Assembly (NCBI GenBank): GCA_002361175.1
Contig: DESG01000054.1
Span: 1-15,509 of the forward strand
Direction of reading: 5' to 3'
DNA length: 15,509 nt
Origin: Lachnoclostridium sp. UBA3320
GTDB lineage: Bacteria > Bacillota > Clostridia > Lachnospirales > Lachnospiraceae
In this document: positions 7,584 through 14,982 of the stretch, piece by piece
Layout of the letters: each line of letters begins with the position of its first letter
How positions within the stretch are numbered: position 1 is the stretch's first letter
Translations under genes and position numbers: made by a program
The notes under the pieces: generated by a model
The model's database searches: none
What the model was told of the DNA's origin: nothing
Seen by the model: the letters and a program-made list of their open reading frames with translations, nothing else

Positions 7584-9986
7584 AACTATATCTTCCTTTC
7601 TGTTTGTGTTTATTATATTTTCCATACTTTCAGAAGAAGTATCACTTCTTTTGGAAGTATTAAAAAGTTTAAGCTTTTTAAGTCGTAATGCATTACTTAC
7701 AACACAGACACTACTAAGACTCATAGCTGCTGCACCAAGCATAGGGCTTAACTTTATACTAAATGGCAAGTAAAGTATACCTGCTGCCACAGGGATTCCA
7801 ATAATATTATAAAAGAAAGCCCAGAAAAGATTTTGCTTAATATTTCTAATAACTGCCCTGCTAAGTTTAACCGCCCCTACTGCATCCATAAGACTATTTC
7901 TCATAAGAACTATGTCCGCACTTTCAATAGCAATATCTGTTCCAGCCCCTATCGCAATACCTACATCAGCAGAAGCAAGCGCTGGTGCGTCATTAACCCC
8001 ATCACCAACCATTGCAACCTTGTGTCCACTAGCCTTTAATGATGAAATCTTTTCTTCTTTCTGCGCTGGCAGCACATTGGCAATAACTTCATCAATACCT
8101 GTTTCTTTCCTGATTGCATTAGCTGTAACTTCATTATCACCAGTAAGCATTACAACGTGTATGCCCTGTTTCTTAAACTCAGAAACTGCTTCTATGCTGC
8201 TCTCCTTTACTACATCCGCAACCGCAATTACACCAGTTACTTTACTGCCATCAGCAAATATAAGCGGCGTCTTTCCATGTGATGCATAATCTCCAGCTAT
8301 TTTTAGGATAGTATCATCTAAAGGTATATTATATTCCTCTAAAAGTGCCCTGTTGCCCGCATAATATTTTGTGCCGTCCACAGTGCTCACAATGCCTTTT
8401 CCAAATACAGCTTCAAAGCCTTCTACCCCATCAAGGCTTATGCCTATATCCTTGCATTTATTTATAATCGCCTCTGCAAGCGGATGATTGCTTCCATTTT
8501 CAAGTGCACCAGCAATCCTTAACAATTCATTCTCCGTCATATTGTCAAATATTGTAATATCAGTGACCACAGGCTTACCTTCTGTAATCGTTCCAGTCTT
8601 GTCAAGCACAACTGTATCAATAAGATGAGCCATTTCAAGAGCCTCACCTGATTTTACAAGGATTCCATTCTCAGCACCTTTACCAGTTCCTGCCATAATC
8701 GCAACAGGCGTTGCAAGCCCAAGCGCACATGGACAGGAAATAACAAGAACTGCAATAGCTGTACTTAGCGCAAATTCAAACCCATATCCAAGTAAAAGCC
8801 ATATAACCGCTGTAACAATGGCTATTGTTATAACAGACGGCACAAAAATTCCTGACACTTTATCTGCAATCTTGGCTATTGGGGCTTTGCTTGATGAAGC
8901 TTCTTCGACAAGCTTTATAATCTGTGATAGCGTTGTATCTTCCCCAACCTTTACAGCTCTTACTTTAAGAAGCCCTGCCTTATTAATTGAAGCAGACACA
9001 AGCCTGTCACCTTCTTGTTTATCTACAGGTATGCTTTCTCCTGTCACTGCTGACTCATCCACTGATGACTTTCCTTCAATAACAACTCCATCAACCGCAA
9101 CAGCTTCACCAGGTTTGATGATAAATATATCCCCAACAACCATTTCATCTGCATTTATAACCTGTTCAACGCCATCTCTTATAACAGTTGCTGTTTTTGG
9201 TGCAAGGTCCATAAGCTTTGTAATTGCTTCACTAGTCTTAGATTTAGAACGTGTTTCAAGGTACTTTCCAACTGTAATAAGTGTTAATATCATGCCAGCA
9301 GATTCAAAATATAAATCATGGCTGAAACGGTGCACAGTTTCCATATCGCCATAACCAAGGCCATAAACTATCTTATATGTCGCATAAATTCCGTATACAA
9401 TAGCTGCGCCTGAACCAATAGCAATCAGGCTGTCCATATTAGGACTGCGTTTAATAAGTGTTTTAAACCCTGTAATATAATACTTCTGGTTAGCTATTAC
9501 AATAGGAATCAGAAGAAATATCTGCGTTATTGCAAAAACCCCCGCATTGGCATCTCCACTTAAATATTTGGTCATGTGTTTTGGCATATCAAGCCCTGCC
9601 ATACTAAAAAACATATGCCCCATTGACACATACATAAGGGGTATAAGAAAAATAATTGAAACTATAAGCCTTTTTTTCATATTTTCAATATTTTTCTTAT
9701 ATATATCATTCATGTTGTTATGACCACTAGCAGCCTTTCCTGTGTCTTTTCCAGAATGACTGCCTTGCCCTGCACCATCTCTAGCACTTGCGCCATATCC
9801 AGCAGATATAACAGCACTTATAATGCCATCACTGTTAATAGTATTTTCATCGTATTCAACCTGCATACTGTTGGTAAGAAGATTTACACTCACCTTATCA
9901 ACACCATCCAGTTTTGATACACTTTTTTCAACATGTGCAGAGCACGCCGAGCAAGTCATACCTGTAACATCAAATTTTCCAACCAT
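7377..9986 (-). CDS. copA: Cu(I)-exporting P1B-type ATPase CopA with C-terminal CopZ-like domain
   Basis: The enzyme pumps cytoplasmic Cu(I) outward using ATP. From the chosen start (869 residues) it has an N-terminal heavy-metal domain with GMTCSAC (Cys12, Cys15), a low-complexity linker, the transmembrane core with CPC at 418-420, the actuator TGES at 315-318, DKTGT with phosphorylated Asp462, the HP pair at 501-502, and GDGVNDAP at 661-668. FFYN and MSLSS in the last helices are the copper-type metal-binding residues of CopA. A second heavy-metal domain with GMMCEHC (Cys813, Cys816) follows the last helix, which is an unusual position. The longest frame starts at a GTG (9995), but ATG 9986 is preferred because AGAGGTGAT (9991-9999) is its SD. 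It starts 11 nt after csoR and is presumably derepressed by copper through CsoR. Confidence 0.95.
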   Translation of the reverse strand: MVGKFDVTGMTCSACSAHVEKSVSKLDGVDKVSVNLLTNSMQVEYDENTINSDGIISAVISAGYGASARDGAGQGSHSGKDTGKAASGHNNMNDIYKKNIENMKKRLIVSIIFLIPLMYVSMGHMFFSMAGLDMPKHMTKYLSGDANAGVFAITQIFLLIPIVIANQKYYITGFKTLIKRSPNMDSLIAIGSGAAIVYGIYATYKIVYGLGYGDMETVHRFSHDLYFESAGMILTLITVGKYLETRSKSKTSEAITKLMDLAPKTATVIRDGVEQVINADEMVVGDIFIIKPGEAVAVDGVVIEGKSSVDESAVTGESIPVDKQEGDRLVSASINKAGLLKVRAVKVGEDTTLSQIIKLVEEASSSKAPIAKIADKVSGIFVPSVITIAIVTAVIWLLLGYGFEFALSTAIAVLVISCPCALGLATPVAIMAGTGKGAENGILVKSGEALEMAHLIDTVVLDKTGTITEGKPVVTDITIFDNMTENELLRIAGALENGSNHPLAEAIINKCKDIGISLDGVEGFEAVFGKGIVSTVDGTKYYAGNRALLEEYNIPLDDTILKIAGDYASHGKTPLIFADGSKVTGVIAVADVVKESSIEAVSEFKKQGIHVVMLTGDNEVTANAIRKETGIDEVIANVLPAQKEEKISSLKASGHKVAMVGDGVNDAPALASADVGIAIGAGTDIAIESADIVLMRNSLMDAVGAVKLSRAVIRNIKQNLFWAFFYNIIGIPVAAGILYLPFSIKLSPMLGAAAMSLSSVCVVSNALRLKKLKLFNTSKRSDTSSESMENIINTNRKEDIVMTKKIIIEGMMCEHCTGRVEKALRAVAGVTDVVMSLEGKSATVTSDNAGDDALKAAVTDAGYEVVSIE
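7592..7599 (-). promoter_or_regulatory. internal ribosome binding site before the CopZ-like domain
   Basis: On the minus strand AAAGGAAG lies 8 nt before ATG 7583, inside the copA coding frame. It differs from the AAGGAGG consensus by one base. Its location at the junction between linker and domain suggests a remnant, or an active copy, of the start signal of a formerly separate copZ gene. Confidence 0.5.
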
Positions 9987-9997
9987 ACAAATCACCT

Positions 9998-10306
9998 CTA
10001 TTTCATAAGCTTTTTAAGCAGCTCACATAGCTCATCAACAGCACTGTCATTACCTGCTCTTATATCATCACATACACAGTTTTTTATATGATTTGCAAGA
10101 AGCTGCTTATTAAAACCATTAAGAGCTGCTTGTATCGATGCAACCTGTGTAAGTATATCAACACAGTATCTGTCATCCTCAAGCATCTTTTTAACACCAC
10201 GCACCTGTCCTTCAATCCTGCTAAGGCGCTGCATCATACTTTGTATCTCTTTATTATCCCTCTGAACGTGTTTAATATTCCCATCATCAGGTGTTGTAAA
10301 ATCCAT
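9998..10306 (-). CDS. csoR: CsoR-family copper-sensing repressor
   Basis: The 102-residue all-helical DNA-binding repressor releases its operator when it binds Cu(I). The copper ligands of the family are present with the family spacing: Cys48 (in RYCVDIL), His73 and Cys77 (in NHIKNC), that is C-25-H-4-C as in CsoR of Mycobacterium and Bacillus. Tyr47 matches the second-shell residue. The conserved RLSRIEGQVRGVKKM segment (27-41) is the hallmark helix. The ligand set separates it from RcnR and FrmR relatives. The ATG at 10306 follows AGGAGG with a 7-nt spacer. It is the first gene of the copper operon, and its stop codon lies inside the copA SD, so the two are translated together. It probably represses its own promoter through the G-tract operator immediately upstream. 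Confidence 0.93.
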   Translation of the reverse strand: MDFTTPDDGNIKHVQRDNKEIQSMMQRLSRIEGQVRGVKKMLEDDRYCVDILTQVASIQAALNGFNKQLLANHIKNCVCDDIRAGNDSAVDELCELLKKLMK

Positions 10307-10328
10307 GCCGCATTCCTCCTGATATAGT

Positions 10329-10343
10329 ATACCCCCGTACCCT
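10329..10343. promoter_or_regulatory. candidate CsoR operator
   Basis: The minus-strand reading AGGGTACGGGGGTAT lies just downstream of the csoR -10 box, over the expected start point and early leader. A G-tract next to a short GGG-TA element is characteristic of CsoR operators, and TACGGGGGTAT resembles the Bacillus copZA operator as I remember it. It is the only G-tract of this kind in an otherwise AT-rich intergenic region. Confidence 0.7.
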
Positions 10344-10354
10344 ATTTGTATTAC

Positions 10355-10383
10355 ATACTACCAGAAAAAATATATATTGTCAA
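10355..10383 (-). promoter_or_regulatory. csoR-copA promoter
   Basis: On the minus strand TTGACA (10378-10383) is separated by 17 nt from TAGTAT (10355-10360). This is a near-consensus housekeeping promoter with a predicted start near 10348, so a CsoR dimer or tetramer at 10329-10343 would block transcription. Confidence 0.8.
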
Positions 10384-10406
10384 CAGCATATTGCAAATGT
10401 TACAAT
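10377..10406 (+). promoter_or_regulatory. possible divergent promoter for the plus-strand gene
   Basis: TTGTCA (10377-10382) and TACAAT (10401-10406) are 18 nt apart on the plus strand. The -35 box overlaps the -35 box of the csoR promoter on the other strand, so the two promoters may exclude each other. Matches are good but not perfect, and the downstream gene looks damaged. Confidence 0.4.
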
Positions 10407-10453
10407 AAAAATGTTTAAATATTATGTGGAAAAGGAAAGGCAGGTGTGTAACT

Positions 10454-10793
10454 ATGGAAAATTTTACGCTTGAAAAGCGACAGCTTTGCGATATACAATC
10501 TTGACGATACTTATGACCGTTTACAATGGGCAGGCGAAGAATATATACTTGAAGAATTAGACGAAGAAGTACAAGGTCTGAAAAAAGCTGGTACAATTTA
10601 TGATATAGAAGTGATGTATTGGGCGGGATATATCTACAGTCAGTGGCATTATTATACTAATGAATGCAGCCAAAAAATATATGAAATTGCTAATGCTGAA
10701 ATGATAAATGAATGCTGGCTTGGATTTCACACACTAGATGTTGAAATGGCTATTGATAATTTAAAAGAAATTTACAGACAGAAGCAGTTGTAA
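10454..10793 (+). pseudogene. small hypothetical gene, apparently broken by a one-base insertion
   Basis: An ATG at 10454 with an AGGTG-type SD (10442-10446) encodes MENFTLEK and then runs into TGA at 10502. The plus-one frame carries a well-formed coding sequence to TAA at 10793. Removing one base near 10478 joins them into a protein of about 112 residues starting MENFTLEKDSFAIYN, which reads naturally. The only start within the downstream frame is TTG at 10470, without a proper SD. The body is acidic and aromatic-rich (EEYILEELDEEV, IYDIEVMYWAGYIYSQWHYYT, HTLDVEMAIDNLKEIY), probably helical and soluble, with no signal peptide. I do not recognise a characterised family. It is the only plus-strand gene here, divergent from csoR and convergent with the symporter gene. 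A real frameshift, a sequence error and recoding are all possible; the first two are more likely. Confidence 0.6.
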
Positions 10794-10797
10794 TTGT

Positions 10798-10836
10798 AAA
10801 AAAGCCAGTTTTGCTAAAATTGTTAGCATAACTGGC
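10798..10836 (-). terminator. intrinsic terminator of the symporter gene
   Basis: Read on the minus strand, GCCAGTT-A-TGCTAA and TTAGCA-A-AACTGGC form a 13-pair stem with one internal mismatch and a 5-nt loop (10804-10836), followed by six T residues (10798-10803). It sits about 40 nt after the symporter stop codon. On the plus strand there is no T-tract after the hairpin, so it terminates mainly leftward transcription. Confidence 0.88.
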
Positions 10837-10866
10837 TACATATATTAATCTGGTTCACTATATGTA
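10837..10866. repeat. 8-bp inverted repeat between symporter stop codon and terminator
   Basis: TACATATA (10837-10844) and TATATGTA (10859-10866) are perfect arms around a 14-nt loop. The hairpin would form in the symporter mRNA 3' leader just before the terminator and abuts it. It has no T-tract of its own. Confidence 0.5.
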
Positions 10867-10877
10867 GATATACTGGC

Positions 10878-12281
10878 TTAATTCCAATAATCTACTTTAT
10901 CTGGAAGCTGTATATCTTTTACATGAAATACAGGCTTTTTCCCATTCTTTATCTGCTGTTCGTAATCTTTCAGTGCTCTTAATGCATATCTACTGAGTAT
11001 AATAATTACTGGAAGATTAATAATTGTCATGCACCCCATCAAAACATCAGCAATGTCCCAAAGCAGACCAGCATTAAGTCCAGCTCCCACAAAGATAATA
11101 AGTGATGCAATAATTCTATAGACAATCATAAAACTTTTGCTTGGTGTATGTCCAAATATATAATTAAAAATATGGTCAACATAGAACAAATTCCCCAGCA
11201 AGGTAGTAAATGCAAACATAATCATAGCTATGGTGATAAACATTGGTCCAAATGCGCCAAAGCTGCTGCGGAGTGCTTCTTGAACGTAAGGTGCACCAGA
11301 CAATGCTTCTGATGGCTCAATCCCTGAACACATGCACATAAATGCAGAGGCAGAGCATAAAACCACTGTGTCTATAAATACTGATAAAACCTGAACCAGT
11401 CCTTGGGCAGCAGGATGGTTTACATCTGCGGAAGCAGAAGCATTTGGCGCAGAACCAACACCAGCTTCATTACTGAACAAACCTCTTTTAATACCATACA
11501 TAACACAAGAACCACTAAAACCACCCATAATTGCATCAAAATCAAAAGCTTCCTTAAAAATACGTGAAATGACAGATGAAAGATATGTAATATTTAAAAC
11601 AATCATTACCAGTGAAACCAGCACATAAATAACACCCATTGCAGGGACAAGTATACTTGTGACTTTTACAATACGACCACCGCCACCTAACAGACAATAT
11701 CCAACAATAACAGCAAGAATTAACCCAATAATCCATGGAGTCAGTTCAGGATTATAAAAACTGTAAGAAGAAAATGTAGACTGTAGATTATATGAAGCCA
11801 GCATATTAAACCCGACAGCATATGTCATAATTAAACATACAGAAAACACAAGTGCTAGGGGGCGGCTGTGCAAAGCTGCTTCAATATAATATGCAGGTCC
11901 GCCATAGCTTCCATTTTCCCCTCGCTTCTTATATATCTGCGCTAGGGTACTTTCAATAAAAGCAGAGGCAGCACCAATAACTGCAATAACCCACATCCAG
12001 AAGACTGAGCCAAAACCTCCAAAGCAGATAGCAGTAGAAACTCCAATTATGTTGCCAGTACCAACACGAGATGCAGTAGAAACCATAAGTGCCTGAAAAC
12101 TGGATACTTTACCATCTCCCTCAGCAGGTTTTTCCATAATAGCTTTAAAAGCCTGACGCATCATGCGAAACTGTACGAATTTTGTTCTTATTGTAAAATA
12201 AATACCTCCGCACAGTAATAAGATAATCAGTAATTTTCCATACATAAAATCACTGATTGATGAAATAATTTGTGCAAACAT
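10878..12281 (-). CDS. AGCS family sodium:alanine/glycine symporter
   Basis: The 467-residue polytopic membrane protein imports alanine or glycine with Na+ (or H+). Family signatures are all present: VGTGNIIGVS (73-82), GGPAYYI (127-133), the long conserved GLFSNEAGVGSAPNASA (267-283), the HPAAQGLVQ segment (289-297) and FAFTTLLGN (357-365). About ten to twelve hydrophobic helices are visible and the length is normal for AlsT/AgcS-type carriers. The C-terminal tail from about 435 is hydrophilic and cytoplasmic. The longest frame begins at a TTG (12341), but that position lies in the promoter -35 box. ATG 12281 is the start because GGAGGAGG (12284-12291) precedes it closely. The gene stands alone with its own promoter and terminator. 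Substrate preference between alanine and glycine cannot be decided by eye. Confidence 0.92.
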   Translation of the reverse strand: MFAQIISSISDFMYGKLLIILLLCGGIYFTIRTKFVQFRMMRQAFKAIMEKPAEGDGKVSSFQALMVSTASRVGTGNIIGVSTAICFGGFGSVFWMWVIAVIGAASAFIESTLAQIYKKRGENGSYGGPAYYIEAALHSRPLALVFSVCLIMTYAVGFNMLASYNLQSTFSSYSFYNPELTPWIIGLILAVIVGYCLLGGGGRIVKVTSILVPAMGVIYVLVSLVMIVLNITYLSSVISRIFKEAFDFDAIMGGFSGSCVMYGIKRGLFSNEAGVGSAPNASASADVNHPAAQGLVQVLSVFIDTVVLCSASAFMCMCSGIEPSEALSGAPYVQEALRSSFGAFGPMFITIAMIMFAFTTLLGNLFYVDHIFNYIFGHTPSKSFMIVYRIIASLIIFVGAGLNAGLLWDIADVLMGCMTIINLPVIIILSRYALRALKDYEQQIKNGKKPVFHVKDIQLPDKVDYWN

Positions 12282-12312
12282 TACCTCCTCCTTTGTTTTA
12301 AAAATTTTTTTA

Positions 12313-12341
12313 ATTATACAAAAAACACAGGAGAAAAGCAA
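12313..12341 (-). promoter_or_regulatory. promoter of the symporter gene
   Basis: On the minus strand TTGCTT (12336-12341) is followed after 17 nt by a perfect TATAAT (12313-12318). An AT-rich stretch upstream (12342-12380) could act as an UP element. The leader is only about 25 nt, too short for a riboswitch. Confidence 0.75.
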
Positions 12342-12390
12342 GTGCTGTATAAATTATATATATTTATTGCATATATTTACTGTTCATAAA

Positions 12391-12411
12391 GAAAGTATTT
12401 TTGATACTTTT
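12391..12411 (-). terminator. weak candidate terminator after hflX
   Basis: AAAGTAT (12392-12398) and ATACTTT (12404-12410) form a 7-bp AT-rich stem around a 5-nt loop. On the minus strand it is followed by an interrupted CTTTAT tract. It lies about 50 nt after the hflX stop. The stem is weak, so transcription may run on into the symporter gene. Confidence 0.35.
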
Positions 12412-12460
12412 CTACATATTCTTTTTCTGATTTAGTCTTATATCTTTTCTCAAAGAGTAG

Positions 12461-13732
12461 TCAGTCAAACATATAACTATATTCTGCTGGAATCTCTGCT
12501 TTTATATATATACCATCACTTTCATATTCCTCTTTCATTATCTGTCCCAGTTTGTGTATCTCATTTATTTTAGAAGCTTCACTATAAGGAAATATTTTTT
12601 CAATTATCTTCTTTCCTTCTTTTAAAACTTCTGTCAATGTATCAATTAAAATGTCAAGTCCTGTTCCATTTTTAGCAGAAATCTTTACAGTTTTATCAGC
12701 TTTTAAATCTTTAAGCTGTATATTCTCATCTGCCAAGTCTATTTTATTAAAGGCAGTGACGATTTTTTTATCACCAATACCTAACTTTTCAAGTGTATCA
12801 TATACAGTACACATCTGTGCATCCATATCAGGATTAGAGCAGTCAGCAATATGAAGGATTACATCAGCATATTTGGCTTCTTCAAGTGTTCCACGAAATG
12901 CTTGTATAAGGTGGTGTGGCAGTTTTCTTATAAAGCCAACTGTATCAGTAAAGAGTATCTCACCACCTGATTCAAGCTCCAGTCTTCTTGTTACAGGGTC
13001 TAATGTTGCGAAGAGCTTGTCTTCTGATAAGACACCTGCCCCTGTAAGTTTATTTAAAAGTGTTGATTTACCTGCATTGGTATAACCCACTATAGCTACA
13101 ACTGGCACAGGGTTTTCCTGTCTTTTTTTACGTGTCAACTCTCTTACATGTTTTACATGTTCTAATTCCTTTCGCACTTGCGTAATTCTTTCTTTTATAA
13201 GACGTCTGTCCATTTCAAGCTTTTGTTCACCAGGTCCTCTTGTGCCAATACCTCCACCAAGGCGTGAAAGTTCACTCCTACCTCCTGTAAGATGTGATGC
13301 CCTGTACCGCAGTTGTGCAAGTTCTACCTGTAGTTTTCCTTCGCTTGTAGATGCTCTTTTTGCAAATATATCAAGAATCATTATTGTTCTATCAATAACT
13401 TTTATATCTAACGCTTCCTCAAGATTATAATACTGTGCTGGTGATAATTCATCATCACATACAACAGTATCTGCTTTTGTGCTGCATATAAGTTTTTTTA
13501 CTTCCTCTATCTTACCCTTTCCAATATATGTTGCTGGGTGAAGTTTTTCTCTGTTCTGGATTACCTTTGCAACAGTTTCTGCACCAGCTGTCTGCCCTAG
13601 TTCTTCTAACTCAATAAGCGACTGTTCTGTATCATCTCCATCTGATGTTGCCACAGCTACAAGTATGATTTTTTCTTTTTTCTCCGCAGTATCAAATGTT
13701 TTTGTTTCCAAAATTGATGTCTCCTTTGCCAT
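12461..13732 (-). CDS. hflX: GTPase HflX
   Basis: HflX is a ribosome-binding GTPase that can split or rescue stalled ribosomes under stress. The 423-residue protein has the HflX N-terminal domain (TAGAETV, HPATYIGKGK near 65-74, DDELSPAQ near 93-100), the glycine-rich SRLGGGIGTRGPGE (156-169) before a coiled linker, and a complete G domain: GYTNAGKST (216-224), TLDPVTR (243-249), DTVGF (263-267), NKID (329-332) and SAK (352-354). The length is typical. The ATG at 13732 lies 2 nt after the stop of the lipoprotein gene and has only a poor SD, so translational coupling is likely. An AAGGAG inside its third and fourth codons could instead serve a TTG at 13717, which would remove five residues. 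It is the last gene of the BlaI-type operon. Confidence 0.94.
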   Translation of the reverse strand: MAKETSILETKTFDTAEKKEKIILVAVATSDGDDTEQSLIELEELGQTAGAETVAKVIQNREKLHPATYIGKGKIEEVKKLICSTKADTVVCDDELSPAQYYNLEEALDIKVIDRTIMILDIFAKRASTSEGKLQVELAQLRYRASHLTGGRSELSRLGGGIGTRGPGEQKLEMDRRLIKERITQVRKELEHVKHVRELTRKKRQENPVPVVAIVGYTNAGKSTLLNKLTGAGVLSEDKLFATLDPVTRRLELESGGEILFTDTVGFIRKLPHHLIQAFRGTLEEAKYADVILHIADCSNPDMDAQMCTVYDTLEKLGIGDKKIVTAFNKIDLADENIQLKDLKADKTVKISAKNGTGLDILIDTLTEVLKEGKKIIEKIFPYSEASKINEIHKLGQIMKEEYESDGIYIKAEIPAEYSYMFD

Positions 13733-13734
13733 AT

Positions 13735-14982
13735 CTATTCCACTGTACTAGCAGTTTCTCTGCCAAGTGATACAGTTTTAATGCAAGTATTAATAAATGA
13801 AAGTTCTTTCTTCATATCCTCATCACTAGGAAATTCAGCTAGATACTGCTTTGCAGCCTTTTTAGCTTTTTTATATTGTGAAGTTTTTTCATAGAGTATT
13901 ACTTTGTTTTTGCCAAGCATACGCCCTGCTGTTGTAACTCCCAAAGCAGTACCTTTTTCTATATAATTTTCTGCATTGTCATAATCTCCAAGCATGATAT
14001 AACACCCTGCTATCTGATTATATGCTTGTGGTATATTAGTTCCATTGATATTAGTTTCCCCAACCTTGTTGATGTATTCATCAAATTTACTGATAGCTTC
14101 TTTATAATCATTGTCTGCCATCTTTACTTCACCGAGGTAATACAATGCTTCATCACAGCCATCTTTTAAAGATTGCTCAAGGTTTGACGTTGCAGAAGAA
14201 TAGTCTCCTATACAATAATATGCCCTGCCAAGCTGCATTAGCTCTTCTGCACTTTCCATCTTTGCGCCTGTTATCTTAGATATAATATTATCTGCACGTT
14301 TACTGCCATCTTTAAAAATTTTGCCATCATCGTTTTTATAAATATTATACAGTGCAAAGTTTGCATTATAGCAATTTTTGTCAACTTCTAAAGCACTTTC
14401 ATAATCTGCTGCCGCTTTTTTAATATCGCCAAGCCTTTCATATAGTCCTGCTCTGGCAATGTATATATTAGAAAGCTTGCTATCTTTTAAAAGTTCTGTA
14501 TATGTTTTTAATGCATCATCAAAATTTCCCATAAACTCATATGCTGCCGCTTTCATCTTGCCAAGTTTTCCATTCATATCATCATATTGGTCTATCGCAA
14601 GTGCTTCATCACAGGCTTTAATAACTTTGCTATAATCATTCATTTCATAGTATGCCACAGCTTCTCCAAAATAGAGTTTCTTATTGTTCTGTTTTGATAT
14701 CTTGTTATCTGTATCTTGATATGCTTTTTGAAACTGTTTAATAGCATCATCATAACGACCAATCCCATTAAGTGCCATTCCATATGCTATATAGTATTCA
14801 GCTTTTTCATCATTCTCTTTAATAGCTGATTCCATATGTGGTATTGCTTCCTTATAATTTCCGCTTTCCATAAGTTCAATGGCTTCACTGTATTCATTAC
14901 TAGCATTTCCACATCCTGAAAATAAAGCAGTACAGCTTGCCATTGCTATAATAATAAAAATTTTTTTACAATTTTTTTCCAA
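13735..14982 (-). CDS. TPR-repeat lipoprotein
   Basis: The 415-residue protein is exported and lipid-anchored. It has a basic n-region (MEKNCKK), a hydrophobic core (about 8-21) and a lipobox ending LFSGC with Cys24 as the modified residue. The mature part is almost entirely tetratricopeptide repeats from about 30 to 385, recognisable by units such as SGNYKEAIPHMESAI, IGRYDDAIKQFQKAY, MGNFDDALKTYTELL, LGDIKKAAADYESAL and IGDYSSATSNLEQSL. Such proteins are usually scaffolds for protein binding at the outer face of the membrane. I do not recognise a specific function. The start is TTG at 14982: an in-frame TAG lies two codons upstream, and later ATGs would destroy the signal peptide. Its first 17 nt overlap the end of the BlaI-type gene and its stop is 2 nt before hflX. 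Confidence 0.87.
   Translation of the reverse strand: MEKNCKKIFIIIAMASCTALFSGCGNASNEYSEAIELMESGNYKEAIPHMESAIKENDEKAEYYIAYGMALNGIGRYDDAIKQFQKAYQDTDNKISKQNNKKLYFGEAVAYYEMNDYSKVIKACDEALAIDQYDDMNGKLGKMKAAAYEFMGNFDDALKTYTELLKDSKLSNIYIARAGLYERLGDIKKAAADYESALEVDKNCYNANFALYNIYKNDDGKIFKDGSKRADNIISKITGAKMESAEELMQLGRAYYCIGDYSSATSNLEQSLKDGCDEALYYLGEVKMADNDYKEAISKFDEYINKVGETNINGTNIPQAYNQIAGCYIMLGDYDNAENYIEKGTALGVTTAGRMLGKNKVILYEKTSQYKKAKKAAKQYLAEFPSDEDMKKELSFINTCIKTVSLGRETASTVE

Noticed and set aside
8818..9354. 178-codon plus-strand frame
   Set aside because: Antisense to the core of copA; Ser/Thr/Ile-rich translation without recognisable motifs and no start signal.
12282..12341. 20-residue N-terminal extension of the symporter from a TTG
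   Set aside because: The extension overlaps the -35 and -10 boxes and ends in the SD of the internal ATG, so it cannot be translated from the predicted transcript.
12282..12460. Riboswitch (for example glycine-type) upstream of the amino-acid symporter
   Set aside because: The promoter lies only about 30-60 nt before the start codon, leaving no room for an aptamer, and no conserved riboswitch core is visible.
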